Positions 15,242 to 24,783 of a stretch of DNA of 63,856 bases are shown in pieces. Where the stretch lies: positions 1 through 63,856 of the forward strand of contig CALVMD010000009.1 in the NCBI GenBank assembly GCA_944342025.1, in the 5' to 3' direction. Position numbers and translations under genes: made by a program. The DNA comes from an uncultured Clostridia bacterium. Lineage in GTDB: Bacteria > Bacillota > Clostridia > Christensenellales > Borkfalkiaceae. The stretch's first letter is position 1; every line of letters begins with the position of its first letter. The notes beneath the pieces are model-generated. The model saw nothing but the letters and a program-made list of their open reading frames with translations. It had not been told where the DNA came from and ran no database searches.

Positions 15242-16021
15242 TCAGTATTCGCACGCGATGTCGCGGCGGATGGTGTTGATCGCGCTCTTTTCCAGGCGCG
15301 AGACCTGCGCCTGAGAGATCCCCACCTCGTCGGAAATTTCCGTCTGCGTTTTGCCCTCATAATAGCGGAGGAACAAAATTTTACGTTCCCGCTCCCCGAG
15401 GTGAGACATCGCCTCCGAGAGCGCGGCATGCTCCGTCCAAACCTCGTCGTTGTTCTTTTCGTCATAGATCTGGTCCATCAGCATGAGCGTGTCGCCCGCT
15501 TTGTTATAGACGGGATCGAACAGGGAAACGGGATCGGAGATCGCGTCCAGCGCATAGACGACCTCTTTTTCTTTGACGTTCATCTCGGCGGCGATCTTCT
15601 CTATCGTCGCCTCCTCGTCCCGCCGCTCGATGTTCTCTCGCGCTTTCAAAACCTTATACGCCGTATCGCGGATGCTCCTGGAAACGCGCAGGGAATTACC
15701 GTCCCTCAGATACCTTTTAATCTCCCCCAGGATCATCGGAACGCCGTAAGTCGAAAAACGCACCCCGAGATTGGGATCAAACCCGTCGATCGCCTTCAAC
15801 AGCCCGATACAGCCCGCCTGAAACACGTCGTCTGCATTGGCGTTTTTTGCCCAGAACCTTTTCACGAGCGACAAAACAAGGCGCATATTGCCCACGATAA
15901 AGCGGCGCCGCGCCTCCTCGTCCCCCTCTTTGAGCCGCCGCATCAGCTCATCGCTCTCCTTTGCGGAAAGAAGAGGCAGTCCCGACGTGTCGACGCCGCA
16001 GATCTCAACTTTGCTCAACAT
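15242..16021 (-). CDS. sigG: Sporulation sigma factor sigma-G
   Basis: A 259-aa forespore-specific late sigma factor. The N-terminal MLSKVEICGVDTSGLPLLS is the sigma-G signature. Region 2 (FIVGNMRLVLSLVKRFWAKN to GVRFSTYGVPMILGEIKRYL) and region 4 (LGERERKILFLRYYEGKTQ to TEISDEVGISQAQVSRLEKS) are complete. The start at 16021 is chosen by the family N-terminus and GGGAGG 10 nt upstream. A possible sigma-F/G-type promoter lies at 16064-16092. It shows that the organism belongs to a sporulating lineage. Confidence 0.95.
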   Translation of the reverse strand: MLSKVEICGVDTSGLPLLSAKESDELMRRLKEGDEEARRRFIVGNMRLVLSLVKRFWAKNANADDVFQAGCIGLLKAIDGFDPNLGVRFSTYGVPMILGEIKRYLRDGNSLRVSRSIRDTAYKVLKARENIERRDEEATIEKIAAEMNVKEKEVVYALDAISDPVSLFDPVYNKAGDTLMLMDQIYDEKNNDEVWTEHAALSEAMSHLGERERKILFLRYYEGKTQTEISDEVGISQAQVSRLEKSAINTIRRDIACEY

Positions 16022-16063
16022 ACTCTGAAACCTCCCGCGGGCGGCAAACCGCCGCACAGTTCC

Positions 16064-16092
16064 AAGTATGGGCAAAGCCAAATTTATTATAC
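16064..16092 (-). promoter_or_regulatory. Possible sigma-F/sigma-G-type promoter of sigG
   Basis: Read leftward, GTATA (16092-16088), 17 nt, CATACTT (16070-16064), similar to forespore sigma consensus sequences. This is inference from pattern only. Confidence 0.4.
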
Positions 16093-16130
16093 GCGAAAAT
16101 AAAGCTGTAAAAAAGGAGCCTATTATCAGG

Positions 16131-16167
16131 AGTCAAGCACCGCCGGCACAGCCGGCGGTGCTTGACT
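16131..16167. repeat. Long perfect hairpin
   Basis: 17-bp arms (AGTCAAGCACCGCCGGC and its complement) surround a 3-nt loop. It lies between sigG and the GH2 operon, just after a short ORF remnant, and may be the terminator of a lost gene. Confidence 0.7.
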
Positions 16168-16174
16168 TGTTTAC

Positions 16175-16261
16175 TTAAGCGCGAAGTTCAAAATTACCGT
16201 CCGCGGTAAAATTGATAAAATAGTTTGCGCTAAGCGTCGGTAATATGCCGTTATTCAACAT
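16175..16261 (-). pseudogene. Possible gene remnant (28 codons)
   Basis: MLNNGILPTLSANYF continues to FELRA and a stop just before the 16131 hairpin. In the same frame only a few more sense codons precede it before a TGA. No ribosome binding site is seen. It may be the 3-prime end of a decayed secreted-protein gene; the interval 16022-16364 holds nothing else beyond the sigG promoter and the hairpin. Confidence 0.25.
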
Positions 16262-16364
16262 ATTGTTACCGAAGTCGGATTTTCCTTCCCAAATTCACCT
16301 ACAATGCAAACCCCGAAAGTATCCGTCGCAGTCAAACCGGGAAGATCGGTATTCTGATTGCAGC

Positions 16365-16387
16365 AAAAGCGGCTGTGCGCCGCTTTT
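16365..16387 (-). terminator. Terminator of the 11-kb glycan operon
   Basis: AAAAGCGGC pairs with GCCGCTTTT around a 5-nt loop; the stop codon of the GH2 gene lies in the stem. Confidence 0.7.
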
Positions 16388-18140
16388 ACAAAATACTTTT
16401 CAGCCTCTTTTCGTCCGTTTTCGGCGTACGATCAAAATCGTACAGTCCGTTGATCTCATGCTGAACGTCGGTAAGCTGCGTGATGCAATAGCCCGTAAAC
16501 CCTTTTTCCGCAGAAATCGCTCCGATCAGCGACGAGAGCCGCGTCAAAAACTCCTCTTCGTCCTTGACCATGTTGCCGTATCCCCAGCCTTTGCCCCTGT
16601 CCTTTTCGAAGGCGATGCCGGCAAACTCGGATAAAACGACGGGCTGCCCCGCATAGGAATACCCTTCGGCAAAGGCAAATTTATGCGAAAATGCGCAGGT
16701 CTTTTCGTCGGAAAGAGACTCCGCAAGGCTATTGTATACGTTTGACAAAACAGCACCGTTTTCGGCATAGTTGTGCAAGGTAACGATGTCGCTTTCCGTG
16801 TGCTCCCATCCGTCGTTGGAAACGACGAGACGGCCCGGCAAAAGCGCTTTCGAAAGGTGATACATCGCGCGCGTAAAACTTTGCTGCCTTTTATCGGAAA
16901 AGACGCGCTGTATCCCCCAGCTCTCGTTGAACGGGACGAGCGCCATGATGCACGGATGATTCTCGTATTGGCGCAAAATTTCCGTCCACTGGCGCGAAAA
17001 GGTCTCAGCCATGTCGTCGCTATACTCGTAAGCGGAAGGCATTTCCAGCCATGCATACAGCCCCAAAAGATCGCAGTAATAATAGAATCTTTCGTCTTCG
17101 ATCTTCTGATGCTTGCGCACGCCGTTCAGCCCCAACCCCTTCATCAGGGTCACGTCTTTCACGATCTGCCCTTCGTCTGCGGTGAGCCATCCGCCGGGGA
17201 AATACCCCTGATCCAGAACCATTTTCAGGTATACCGGATAATCGTTGACCGTGATATTGTTTTTGTTCGTGCCGTAATTGACCAACCCGAAATAGGAATA
17301 CGCATGGTCGATCTCCTTTCCGCTGCGGTAAAGGATATACTCCACATCGTACAGCGCGGGATCGTGCGGGAACCAAAAATGTTTTTTGAACGGATCCGTT
17401 TCCGACGTAAGGTCAACCTTTACGCTGAAACGGCTGCGGCAGATGCCGCAGGTATTTTCAGCAATGACGGTGCCGCCGAAGGAGACGATCGTTTTCAGGC
17501 TCAGCCCTTCGCAAAGACCTGCGATCTCGTAATCGAAACGCGCCGTATATTCGGAAATGTCCGGCGTGATCTTAGCCCGAAGGAGGTGTGACGGCTGCAC
17601 GAACTCCATCCAGACGCTTTTCCAGATGCCCGTCGTTTCGGTATACCAGCACCCGAATATCTTGTCCTGCCATTTCTGCTTGCCGCGCGGCTGCGTGCAA
17701 TCGTACGAATCTTCGCACCGCACGACGATCTCCCCCGCTCCCTTTACGAGCGCGTCGGTAATATCGAACGAAAAACGGGCGTAGCCGCCTTCATGATAAC
17801 CGATATGCTGTCCGTTCACCCAAACGTCGGCACGGTAATCGACGCCCTCGAAACGCAGGACCGCCCGATCGTGCGTCTGCATTTGCGCCGATACGTCGAC
17901 GGCTTTTTTGTACCAAACCACATTGTGCGCGCTTTCGTCCCCTATTCCGCTCTTTTCCGACTGATAGGCATACGGTACGACGATCTTCCGCCCCGCGGGG
18001 AATCTCTTAAAATATTTATCCTTCTTTCCGCGGTTTTCGTCGTCAAAACAAAAGTCCCAGTCTCCATCCAACAGCAAAAACCCATCGCGGCTAAACTGAG
18101 GATTCGGATGCCCTTCCCTGTAGCTTTTCGTATGTTTCAT
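16386..18140 (-). CDS. GH2-family glycoside hydrolase (beta-galactosidase/beta-glucuronidase type)
   Basis: A 584-aa enzyme. The N-terminal sugar-binding jelly roll (DGDWDFCFDD, VDYRADVWVNGQHIGYHEGG) and the immunoglobulin-like middle domain lead to the TIM barrel. The acid/base is Glu406 in FNESWG and the nucleophile Glu505 in LSEFAG. It is shorter than LacZ-type enzymes and lacks a signal peptide, so it acts on imported oligosaccharides. It is the last gene of the operon running from 27388, and its ATG overlaps the stop of the uroporphyrinogen-decarboxylase-like gene by 4 bp. Whether it cleaves galactosides, glucuronides or mannosides is not readable. Confidence 0.9.
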   Translation of the reverse strand: MKHTKSYREGHPNPQFSRDGFLLLDGDWDFCFDDENRGKKDKYFKRFPAGRKIVVPYAYQSEKSGIGDESAHNVVWYKKAVDVSAQMQTHDRAVLRFEGVDYRADVWVNGQHIGYHEGGYARFSFDITDALVKGAGEIVVRCEDSYDCTQPRGKQKWQDKIFGCWYTETTGIWKSVWMEFVQPSHLLRAKITPDISEYTARFDYEIAGLCEGLSLKTIVSFGGTVIAENTCGICRSRFSVKVDLTSETDPFKKHFWFPHDPALYDVEYILYRSGKEIDHAYSYFGLVNYGTNKNNITVNDYPVYLKMVLDQGYFPGGWLTADEGQIVKDVTLMKGLGLNGVRKHQKIEDERFYYYCDLLGLYAWLEMPSAYEYSDDMAETFSRQWTEILRQYENHPCIMALVPFNESWGIQRVFSDKRQQSFTRAMYHLSKALLPGRLVVSNDGWEHTESDIVTLHNYAENGAVLSNVYNSLAESLSDEKTCAFSHKFAFAEGYSYAGQPVVLSEFAGIAFEKDRGKGWGYGNMVKDEEEFLTRLSSLIGAISAEKGFTGYCITQLTDVQHEINGLYDFDRTPKTDEKRLKSIL

Positions 18141-19336
18141 CTATTCCCTCCGTTTACGTCCCGATATGCGCGGAACATCGCTTCGTAGCTTTCCGGCGAA
18201 AAATCGCCCGGAATATTGTGAACGCCCGCAAAGATATATTTGCCCTTCGAGGAAAGCCGTTCTATATCCTTCCGGCAGTTCTCATAAACCTGTTCGGGCG
18301 TCTTTCCGACGCACGCGACGCTGTCGAACCCGCCGCCATAAAAGATGATCCGATCTCCGAACTCTTCCGAAAGAGTCTTCGAATCCATTCCCTTCGCGCA
18401 AAGTTGTACGGGATTGAGGATATCCACGCCCGCTTCGATCAGATCGGGCAGAATGCTGTGCAGCGAACCGCAGGAATGCAGGTTGACCTTCATGCCCGTA
18501 TGCGCGTGCCAGAACCCGAACAATTCTTTATAGAACGGCTTATAGATCTCCCGCCACATCTGCGGGCCGATCATCACGTCGTTGTTGTTGCCGAAATCGT
18601 GCGCGATGCCCATGATCTGACAGTATTTGCCGACCGCCTGATCGACCTCGATCAGGTTGGATTTTGCCGCTTCCAGCGATTTTGCCAAAAACTCCTTCAT
18701 CCTCTCGGGATAGAGCGCCATATACATGAAGTGATTCACGTATCCGCCCGGCGCAACCTGCAGATCGAATATCGTCTCGCCGATACTGATGGCAAAGTCG
18801 GTCGTCTCGTACAAAAACTTCGCCTGCTCTTCCAGCGAACGCAGATACTCTTCCGGAAGATGTTTGGGCGGGTCAAAACCGTCGGGCGTGATCTCGTCGA
18901 GGTCGGTATCGTCCTCTTTCGGCACCTCATCGAAATACAGTCCGCCCGCAGGACAATGCCATCCCACGTCCGTCCAGTCGGTGCTGCCGTCCGCGTTGTG
19001 TCGGAAATGATAGCCGTTCGGGACCTGTACCGTAATGCCGAAAAGAGATTCGTCTTTCCAGTTTTTTTCAATGTCCTTCCAGAAGGGTGCCGGGGAAAGT
19101 TTTGTCGACAGCGGAATGATGTCGCATCCCGCCTTTTCCAGAAATTCAATTTCCGGCACCGCGTTGAACATGAAAGAAAACAGCCTGTTCCTCTTGTTTT
19201 TTACTCCGAACAGCTTTTTCAGTTTGTCGTAAGCGAGCATATGTACACTCGCGGTTTCGCAGCCCATCAACCCGTTCGGGATCCTGTCCGTGGGTTCGCC
19301 CCGCAGCAATTTTCCGATCCGTTCCCTCGATGTCAT
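18137..19336 (-). CDS. Uroporphyrinogen-decarboxylase-fold protein (methyltransferase-like) 1
   Basis: A 399-aa protein of the URO-D superfamily, which also contains the corrinoid methyltransferases MtaA/MtbA. RERIGKLLRGEPTDRIPNGL is the typical start. The zinc-type HxC motif is LHSCGS (His287, Cys289), followed by ILPDLIEAGVDILNPVQ and IIFYGGGFDS. A heme role is unlikely in this operon context; a methyl-transfer or demethylation role on a glycan-derived compound is inference. It overlaps both neighbours by 4 bp, so translation is coupled with the second URO-D-like gene and the GH2 gene. Confidence 0.82.
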   Translation of the reverse strand: MTSRERIGKLLRGEPTDRIPNGLMGCETASVHMLAYDKLKKLFGVKNKRNRLFSFMFNAVPEIEFLEKAGCDIIPLSTKLSPAPFWKDIEKNWKDESLFGITVQVPNGYHFRHNADGSTDWTDVGWHCPAGGLYFDEVPKEDDTDLDEITPDGFDPPKHLPEEYLRSLEEQAKFLYETTDFAISIGETIFDLQVAPGGYVNHFMYMALYPERMKEFLAKSLEAAKSNLIEVDQAVGKYCQIMGIAHDFGNNNDVMIGPQMWREIYKPFYKELFGFWHAHTGMKVNLHSCGSLHSILPDLIEAGVDILNPVQLCAKGMDSKTLSEEFGDRIIFYGGGFDSVACVGKTPEQVYENCRKDIERLSSKGKYIFAGVHNIPGDFSPESYEAMFRAYRDVNGGNR

Positions 19337-20361
19337 TTTACTATCTCCTTGGGATCTCCGCTTTCGACAAAGATGATCTTCCTGCCCTTGGTTATGTCGA
19401 AAGCGCGTTCATATGGCATTTCCTCGCAGCAATTCAGATAGATGACCTGATCGTCGCGTAAATTTTCATAATAGCTTTCCAGATCCTGCGCGGCGCGGTT
19501 GTGCAGCTGCAGCGCGTGCAGGCTCTTCATGCCGCGGAAAATTTCCGCGTGCTGCAGATGCGCCCCGCACAGATGGATCATGCCGCCGTGCGGATAGACG
19601 TTCAGTATCTCTTCGTCGGCGTCCGCAAAGAATTCGCGGTAGATCTCGTCGGAAACCAGCTGCGTGCTGCACCCGCAGATCTGTCCATAGCCGTACGGCT
19701 GCGTCCTCTGCCAGGATACGACGGGCTGAAGCTGCGCTTCGGGCAGGCGGCCGCGGTAATACCGGTGCAGCGACGCGATCGTATCCGTGATGACGCGGAT
19801 GTCCCGCTTCGCGGCGTCGGGGTCGGTATACAGCGCAATGAGAAACTCCTGCCCGTACAGGTTCAGCGCGATATTCAGAGGACTTGCAAGCGTCGGCAGC
19901 CCGAATACGGGGAGTTTGACCCCGCACTGCAAAAACGCGTTCAGAAGCCTTTCGGCAAGCAAAAACGTTTCGTTGTTTGCAAAATCGGGCGCCGCCAGTT
20001 CGCCCACGGGCGTCTCCAAATAGTGTGCATTCCAGTTTCCGTCCTGAAAAAACACGTCGGCGCCCAGGATCTTATCGACAAAATGTACGCCGTAAAAGCC
20101 CATTTCCACGCACAGCGGCCGCAATTTGCTCTTGTCGGACATAAGGGAGACGTTCTGCGCCATCTGATCGAGCGCGGCATACATCCACTTCTCCGGCTGT
20201 GCATAAGGATCGACCTGCGGGAAAAACGCATAGCCGTCTAAATTGCACGTCCTGCCGTCGTGTCCACCGCCGTAAAACAGGGAAAGGCGTTTGAAGATCT
20301 CCTCTTTCTCGCGCAGCTGCGCTTCATCGTTCAAAACGGCATAAGTTTCGTCGCGTATCAT
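19333..20361 (-). CDS. Uroporphyrinogen-decarboxylase-fold protein (methyltransferase-like) 2
   Basis: A 342-aa divergent member of the same fold. It retains an HxCG motif (MIHLCGAH; His263, Cys265) and a second cysteine pair LNCCEE near the C-terminus. The sequence is not close to the neighbouring copy, so this is not a recent duplication; the two may form a pair. The gene lies 4 nt after the sialidase-fold lipoprotein gene and overlaps the next gene by 4 bp. No corrinoid-protein gene is seen in the window, which a classical methyltransferase system would need. Confidence 0.7.
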   Translation of the reverse strand: MIRDETYAVLNDEAQLREKEEIFKRLSLFYGGGHDGRTCNLDGYAFFPQVDPYAQPEKWMYAALDQMAQNVSLMSDKSKLRPLCVEMGFYGVHFVDKILGADVFFQDGNWNAHYLETPVGELAAPDFANNETFLLAERLLNAFLQCGVKLPVFGLPTLASPLNIALNLYGQEFLIALYTDPDAAKRDIRVITDTIASLHRYYRGRLPEAQLQPVVSWQRTQPYGYGQICGCSTQLVSDEIYREFFADADEEILNVYPHGGMIHLCGAHLQHAEIFRGMKSLHALQLHNRAAQDLESYYENLRDDQVIYLNCCEEMPYERAFDITKGRKIIFVESGDPKEIVK

Positions 20362-20365
20362 GTTG

Positions 20366-21601
20366 TTACTCCTGCGGAAGATTGAGCTCTCCCAATTTAT
20401 GCACGGTCACATTCCCGTTGTCGGTGATCAGAACAGACTGATAAAATACTTTTCCCGCATTCTCGCCGTGTTCCAGCAAAATGACGCCCGGGCCCCACAG
20501 CGGGTGCCGTTCGTCGAGCATGTACGGGTCGGACCACGTTTCGCCCTGATCGTAAGAGAGGCAATATTTCATGCTCTGATCGAGCACGCCGCTCGCTACG
20601 TTGTCCGCCGTCTCCCTGTCTTCGTCGGTCATGAACGTGCACATCAGCACGCCGCCGTCTAAAATCGTGAGCCACGGGCACAGAGTGCTGAAATTTTCAT
20701 CCTCCGGCACGTATACGATCTTGCGATTGTCATTCCCGTTCGCGTCTACATAATTCCACGTCGCGCCGTAATCGGTCGAAACGGTCATGCGCACGCAGCC
20801 GCGGTGCGGAGAAGTCGTGCGGACGCTCTCGAACACCGTAACGAGGACGCCGGGCGCGACTTCCTGGACGACGCCCTGGCCGTCGCGCGCCAAAAGGGAA
20901 GGCGTGTTCGTGCGGCCGACGGCGACGGGATTTTCCCAGGTACGGGTCTCTTCGTTCCACGTCTTCATCATCCACCACTGATGCCCGATGTACCCGTTTT
21001 CGAAACAGACATTTTCATCGTCGTAATAACACTGGATGTCTCCTCGGGAGGTTTCGAGAATATACTGCGACCACAGCCCGCGCTGTTCACCCTGATTGTA
21101 GCCGGGAGAATTTGCCGTGTGTTCCGAAACGACAGAATGAAATTCCCACGTTTTGCCGCCGTCCGTGCTGTACGACATGCGGATCTGGTGCTCGGATTTT
21201 CCCGACGTCGGATAGTTATAGCGATTGTAGCGGTACGAACAGAGGATCGTGCCGTCGGACAGCTGCACCATGGCGGAATCTCCGAAGTCCGCAGAAGGAT
21301 GTTCGGACGCGATCGTCCCGATCTCTTTGAAGGTCTTGCCGCCGTCGGTGCTGGCGACGCACTTGATCATCTGGCCGCTGAGAGGGCTGCCCGGATTCAT
21401 TTGCGTAGAGAGGATCGTGCCGTCGGTCAGTTCGATCGGGCCTTTCCACCCCATAGAATATGTGTTCGTGTCTTCCCAGATGATGGGCGTGACATAAGGA
21501 TTCGGTTTTTCTTTTCCCGGATCGGGTGCGGAAGACCCGCACCCGACGAGGAAGAAAGCAGATAAAGCGCATAACATAAGCAATGCTATCTTCTTTTTCA
21601 T
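20366..21601 (-). CDS. Sialidase-fold (Asp-box) lipoprotein
   Basis: A 411-aa surface lipoprotein. The signal peptide MKKKIALLMLCALSAFFLVGC ends in a lipobox and is followed by a short tether. Four Asp-box-like repeats (STDGGKTF, STDGGKTW, STDYGATW, SYDQGETW) mark a six-bladed beta-propeller of the BNR/exo-sialidase superfamily. Plausible activities are sialidase, another glycan hydrolase of this fold, or a non-enzymatic binding propeller; the arginine triad of true sialidases was not confidently assigned. Part of the glycan operon, 14 nt after the 739-aa lipoprotein gene. Confidence 0.78.
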   Translation of the reverse strand: MKKKIALLMLCALSAFFLVGCGSSAPDPGKEKPNPYVTPIIWEDTNTYSMGWKGPIELTDGTILSTQMNPGSPLSGQMIKCVASTDGGKTFKEIGTIASEHPSADFGDSAMVQLSDGTILCSYRYNRYNYPTSGKSEHQIRMSYSTDGGKTWEFHSVVSEHTANSPGYNQGEQRGLWSQYILETSRGDIQCYYDDENVCFENGYIGHQWWMMKTWNEETRTWENPVAVGRTNTPSLLARDGQGVVQEVAPGVLVTVFESVRTTSPHRGCVRMTVSTDYGATWNYVDANGNDNRKIVYVPEDENFSTLCPWLTILDGGVLMCTFMTDEDRETADNVASGVLDQSMKYCLSYDQGETWSDPYMLDERHPLWGPGVILLEHGENAGKVFYQSVLITDNGNVTVHKLGELNLPQE

Positions 21602-21615
21602 TCCATTATCCCTTT

Positions 21616-23835
21616 TTATGCCTGCGGCACCATGAAATTATTCTGCGCGCCGTACATATAGAAGTGTTCGGGAGCGATCGCGTTGAAAGTAGGATCTATA
21701 ACATTGATCGTCAGATTGTATCCGAACGCGATGCAATTCGGGTGACCCGCAAACAGGATGGGCGCTACGGCAAAACCGAAGGTATCCCCTGCTTCCATGC
21801 CGATCTCGGAATACGGCACAAACCAGACGCTTTCGACGTTTGCACCGCCGCCCGGCGTCCATGTGTCGTTCCCTTCGGACACGGCACCCCACGCCGTATT
21901 TTCACCCACGGTCGAGCGGGTAAATCTGGGATGAAGCGTATCGATGCCCCACGCCGTGTTCTGGATCGAATCGGAGGGCTGCAAAGCGTACGCATAGACC
22001 GTATCGTTCACAAGGATCTCCGCCCAGTAGATTTCAACCTGTGTAAAAGACACGCCTTGGAAAACAAACCTCAGACCGGTCTCTTCGCGCACGACAGAGA
22101 ACTTCGTGTGGCCGTTGCCGCCGAACTCGTTATACATCTGCACCGTGTCGAGCGCGTTGCTGCCGTCCATTTCGATCTCCGCGATCGGAATATTGACCGA
22201 AATCGTCGTATACGCCGTAGCGGAATAGATGAGGGTGATGCCTTCTTCTCCGACGGGTGCATTTTCCAGCGTATACGTGCCGTCCGCGCCCGTCGAAACG
22301 GTATTGCTCGCGCCCTCTACCGAGACCGTCGCACCGCCGATCTTGCCGCCGAGCAGGTTCTCGACGCTGCCCGTGAATGTCGCATACCCGGCAAGCCCCG
22401 CAAGCACGATGTCTTTCGTGACGGACGCACCCTGCAGATCTGCAAGGGAAACTTCCGCCGTCGCAACGGAATACCCCTCTTTCGTGACGGTAATCTGCGC
22501 GGGATACAGGCGGCTCATCTCAAATTCGAACTTGCCGTCGGAACCCGTCGTCACACTCTCATACGCCGTGCCCTTTTCGTCCGTGACGGAAACCGTCGCT
22601 CCCGATACGGGTGCGCCGTCTTCGTCTTTGACGGCGCCGCCGACCTTCACCTGCGTGGCCGCGCGGGCGGTATAATCGCCGTCTTTATCATAATCATAAA
22701 ACTGCTGATAATTCAAAACGTTGGTGCCGTCCGCGGGCATGTCGATGCCGAACGCGGGATAAACCCAACCGCTGGAAGAGCCGTTGAAAATAACGTTGAG
22801 GATGGCAACGCCGATGGTGTCGTCCTTGGTCATCCCCATCGAGGTATACGGAATCTCGTATACGAAAGAAGAATCGTCCGTCGAATAACTGTATTCGGTC
22901 GGGAACTGTTCGTCCGTCATCCCGACAAAATCAGACGTCACGAGCTTGCCGATCGACCGCACGAAAGGCACGTGGTCGCGCCCCTCGAAGTCTACGCCCG
23001 CAATGCCGTGATTTGCGTCCGCAAAGCACATCGTGTTGTAGACTTTGCCGCTGACGTTGTCGCCGATATGGAACATGACCTGAATATTCTGGCCGCCGCC
23101 GATGTTTTTGTCAAAATCCATATACAGCGCGAGTGACGTTTCGCCGCGCACGAGCGTAAAGTTCGCCGCCGCAGAACTGTCGATCGCGGGGATCGAGATG
23201 TAGCTTTCGATCGTGCCGACGTTTCCGTCCGCGCCGATGTCGGAAAGCGCGATCTCGTTGTCCACCGTCGCATAGAGAGTCTTGCTCGTGGTGAGGGTCA
23301 CGCCTTCGGACGAAAGCGGAACGTTTTCCATCGTAAACGTGCCGTCCGCACCCGAAACAGCCGTATTTTCAAACCCCTTTACGCCGACCGTGACGCCCGC
23401 TATGCCCTGCTCCCCGTCCAGACCGACCACTTTACCGGTCAGCGTGCGGAAATCGGAAGGGCTTTCCAGCTCGACGTCGCCCATTGCGTTTTTGCCCGAC
23501 GTGATGTCGGAAATGGTCAGCTCCACCGTCTTGGTGAAATAGCCGCTCTTTTCAAACGTCAGCGTTGCGGCGCGCGTTTTGGCAACGTTTTCGAACGAAA
23601 ACTTGCCGTCTGCGCCCGTCGTAACTTTGCCATATTCGGTATCGCGGGAATCGACTGCCGTAACGAGCACGCCCTCTACGGGATCGCCGCCCGAAACTAC
23701 GCGGCCCGACACAACGACCGTCATAACGGGAACATCATCGCCGCCGTTATCGTTTCCCTTGTCAGAACACGCCGACAGCGCCCCGAAGGACAAAACGAGC
23801 AGCAGCGCCGTCAGCAAAGCCAAAAACTTTTTCAT
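21616..23835 (-). CDS. Large multidomain surface lipoprotein with carboxypeptidase-regulatory-like domains
   Basis: A 739-aa protein. AAGGAGG sets the start at 23835. The signal peptide ends in the lipobox LSACS, followed by a GND tether. At least four CarboxypepD-regulatory-like beta domains recur with the pattern VSGxxxTVSTGADGTYTLENAPVG (for example GGDPVEGVLVTAVDSRDTEY, QGIAGVTVGVKGFENTAVSG, GAPVSGATVSVTDEKGTAYE). They are interspersed with two regions resembling CBM9-like carbohydrate-binding modules (around 250-400 and 570-739), rich in Trp and Tyr. It is probably a substrate-capturing surface protein for the ABC transporter of the same operon. Not an enzyme by any visible motif. Confidence 0.72.
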   Translation of the reverse strand: MKKFLALLTALLLVLSFGALSACSDKGNDNGGDDVPVMTVVVSGRVVSGGDPVEGVLVTAVDSRDTEYGKVTTGADGKFSFENVAKTRAATLTFEKSGYFTKTVELTISDITSGKNAMGDVELESPSDFRTLTGKVVGLDGEQGIAGVTVGVKGFENTAVSGADGTFTMENVPLSSEGVTLTTSKTLYATVDNEIALSDIGADGNVGTIESYISIPAIDSSAAANFTLVRGETSLALYMDFDKNIGGGQNIQVMFHIGDNVSGKVYNTMCFADANHGIAGVDFEGRDHVPFVRSIGKLVTSDFVGMTDEQFPTEYSYSTDDSSFVYEIPYTSMGMTKDDTIGVAILNVIFNGSSSGWVYPAFGIDMPADGTNVLNYQQFYDYDKDGDYTARAATQVKVGGAVKDEDGAPVSGATVSVTDEKGTAYESVTTGSDGKFEFEMSRLYPAQITVTKEGYSVATAEVSLADLQGASVTKDIVLAGLAGYATFTGSVENLLGGKIGGATVSVEGASNTVSTGADGTYTLENAPVGEEGITLIYSATAYTTISVNIPIAEIEMDGSNALDTVQMYNEFGGNGHTKFSVVREETGLRFVFQGVSFTQVEIYWAEILVNDTVYAYALQPSDSIQNTAWGIDTLHPRFTRSTVGENTAWGAVSEGNDTWTPGGGANVESVWFVPYSEIGMEAGDTFGFAVAPILFAGHPNCIAFGYNLTINVIDPTFNAIAPEHFYMYGAQNNFMVPQA

Positions 23836-23864
23836 AATTTCCTCCTTATAGTATCGATTTGCAG

Positions 23865-24779
23865 TCAGGCCTTGAGCGACCCGACAAAGACCCCTTCCTG
23901 AAAATGTTTCTGCACGAACGGGAAGATGACCAGCATGGGCAGCATCGCCACGATCGTACTGCAATATTTAATGAGCTGACGATTGTTCAGCACCTCTTCC
24001 GACTGCGTGATGTTGTCGATATTGATGTTGGACGTATCGTTCAAGATCATGATTTCGCGGATGATCAGCTGAAGCGGGAACTTATCCCTGTCCCGCAAAA
24101 ACATCATGGCGGGGAACCAGCTGTTCCATGCGCCGACGATATAATACAGCGTGATGATCGCGACGGTCGCTTTGATGAGCGGCAGGCAGATGGTCACCAT
24201 GACGCGCAGCGTCCCCGCCCCGTCAAGCTCTGCCGAATCGACGATCTCGGCGGGCACCTCTTTAAACGCCGTGCGCAGAATAATCATGTTCCACGGCGAG
24301 ATCGCGTACGGCAAAATGAGCGCCCAGCGGCTGTTGATCAGCCCGAGATTGCTGACCAAGAGATAAAAAGGCAGCATGCCTCCGCTGAAAAACATCGTAA
24401 AGACGATCATTTTCATGAAAATGCCGTTCAGCATGAGCTTGCGAGAAAGCACGTATGCCGCCACGACCGTAAAGACCATGCTGTACAACACGCCGAAAAC
24501 GACATAGAATATACTGTTCAATATGCTGATGACAAGCCCGTCGTTCTGAAAGATGAGTTTGTACCCTTCAAAAGTGACATCCACCGGCCACAGCAGCAAT
24601 CCCTTGTTGTTGCGGACATACACGGGATCCGATATAGACGCCCACAATGTATGGATAACGGGATACAGACATAAAAGTCCCAAAGCGACCGCGATCACGC
24701 TCAGCACGATATTCACGATCAGGTCGGACAGATAAACAAACTTGTGCGTTTTGACCTTGTTTTTCGCTTTTTCTTTCAT
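23865..24779 (-). CDS. Sugar ABC transporter permease, LplC/YtcP (MalG-like)
   Basis: A 304-aa inner-membrane permease with six predicted helices. The EAA loop is EIVDSAELDGAGTLRVMVTI, which contacts the ATPase. The C-terminus HFQEGVFVGSLKA is characteristic of the LplC/YtcP branch, which typically carries plant or host polysaccharide oligomers. The start at 24779 lies 4 nt after the preceding permease stop. No ATPase gene is present in the window; such permeases usually use a shared MsmX-type ATPase encoded elsewhere. Confidence 0.9.
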   Translation of the reverse strand: MKEKAKNKVKTHKFVYLSDLIVNIVLSVIAVALGLLCLYPVIHTLWASISDPVYVRNNKGLLLWPVDVTFEGYKLIFQNDGLVISILNSIFYVVFGVLYSMVFTVVAAYVLSRKLMLNGIFMKMIVFTMFFSGGMLPFYLLVSNLGLINSRWALILPYAISPWNMIILRTAFKEVPAEIVDSAELDGAGTLRVMVTICLPLIKATVAIITLYYIVGAWNSWFPAMMFLRDRDKFPLQLIIREIMILNDTSNINIDNITQSEEVLNNRQLIKYCSTIVAMLPMLVIFPFVQKHFQEGVFVGSLKA

Positions 24780-24783
24780 GCCG

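Noticed and set aside
18137-20361. Heme biosynthesis role (hemE) for the two URO-D-fold proteins
   Set aside because: They carry HxCG zinc-type motifs and sit inside a sugar transport and hydrolysis operon without other heme genes.
21583-23136. A 517-codon plus-strand open frame opposite the 739-aa lipoprotein gene
   Set aside because: Antisense to a gene with a lipobox and repeated domains; composition is typical of antisense frames.
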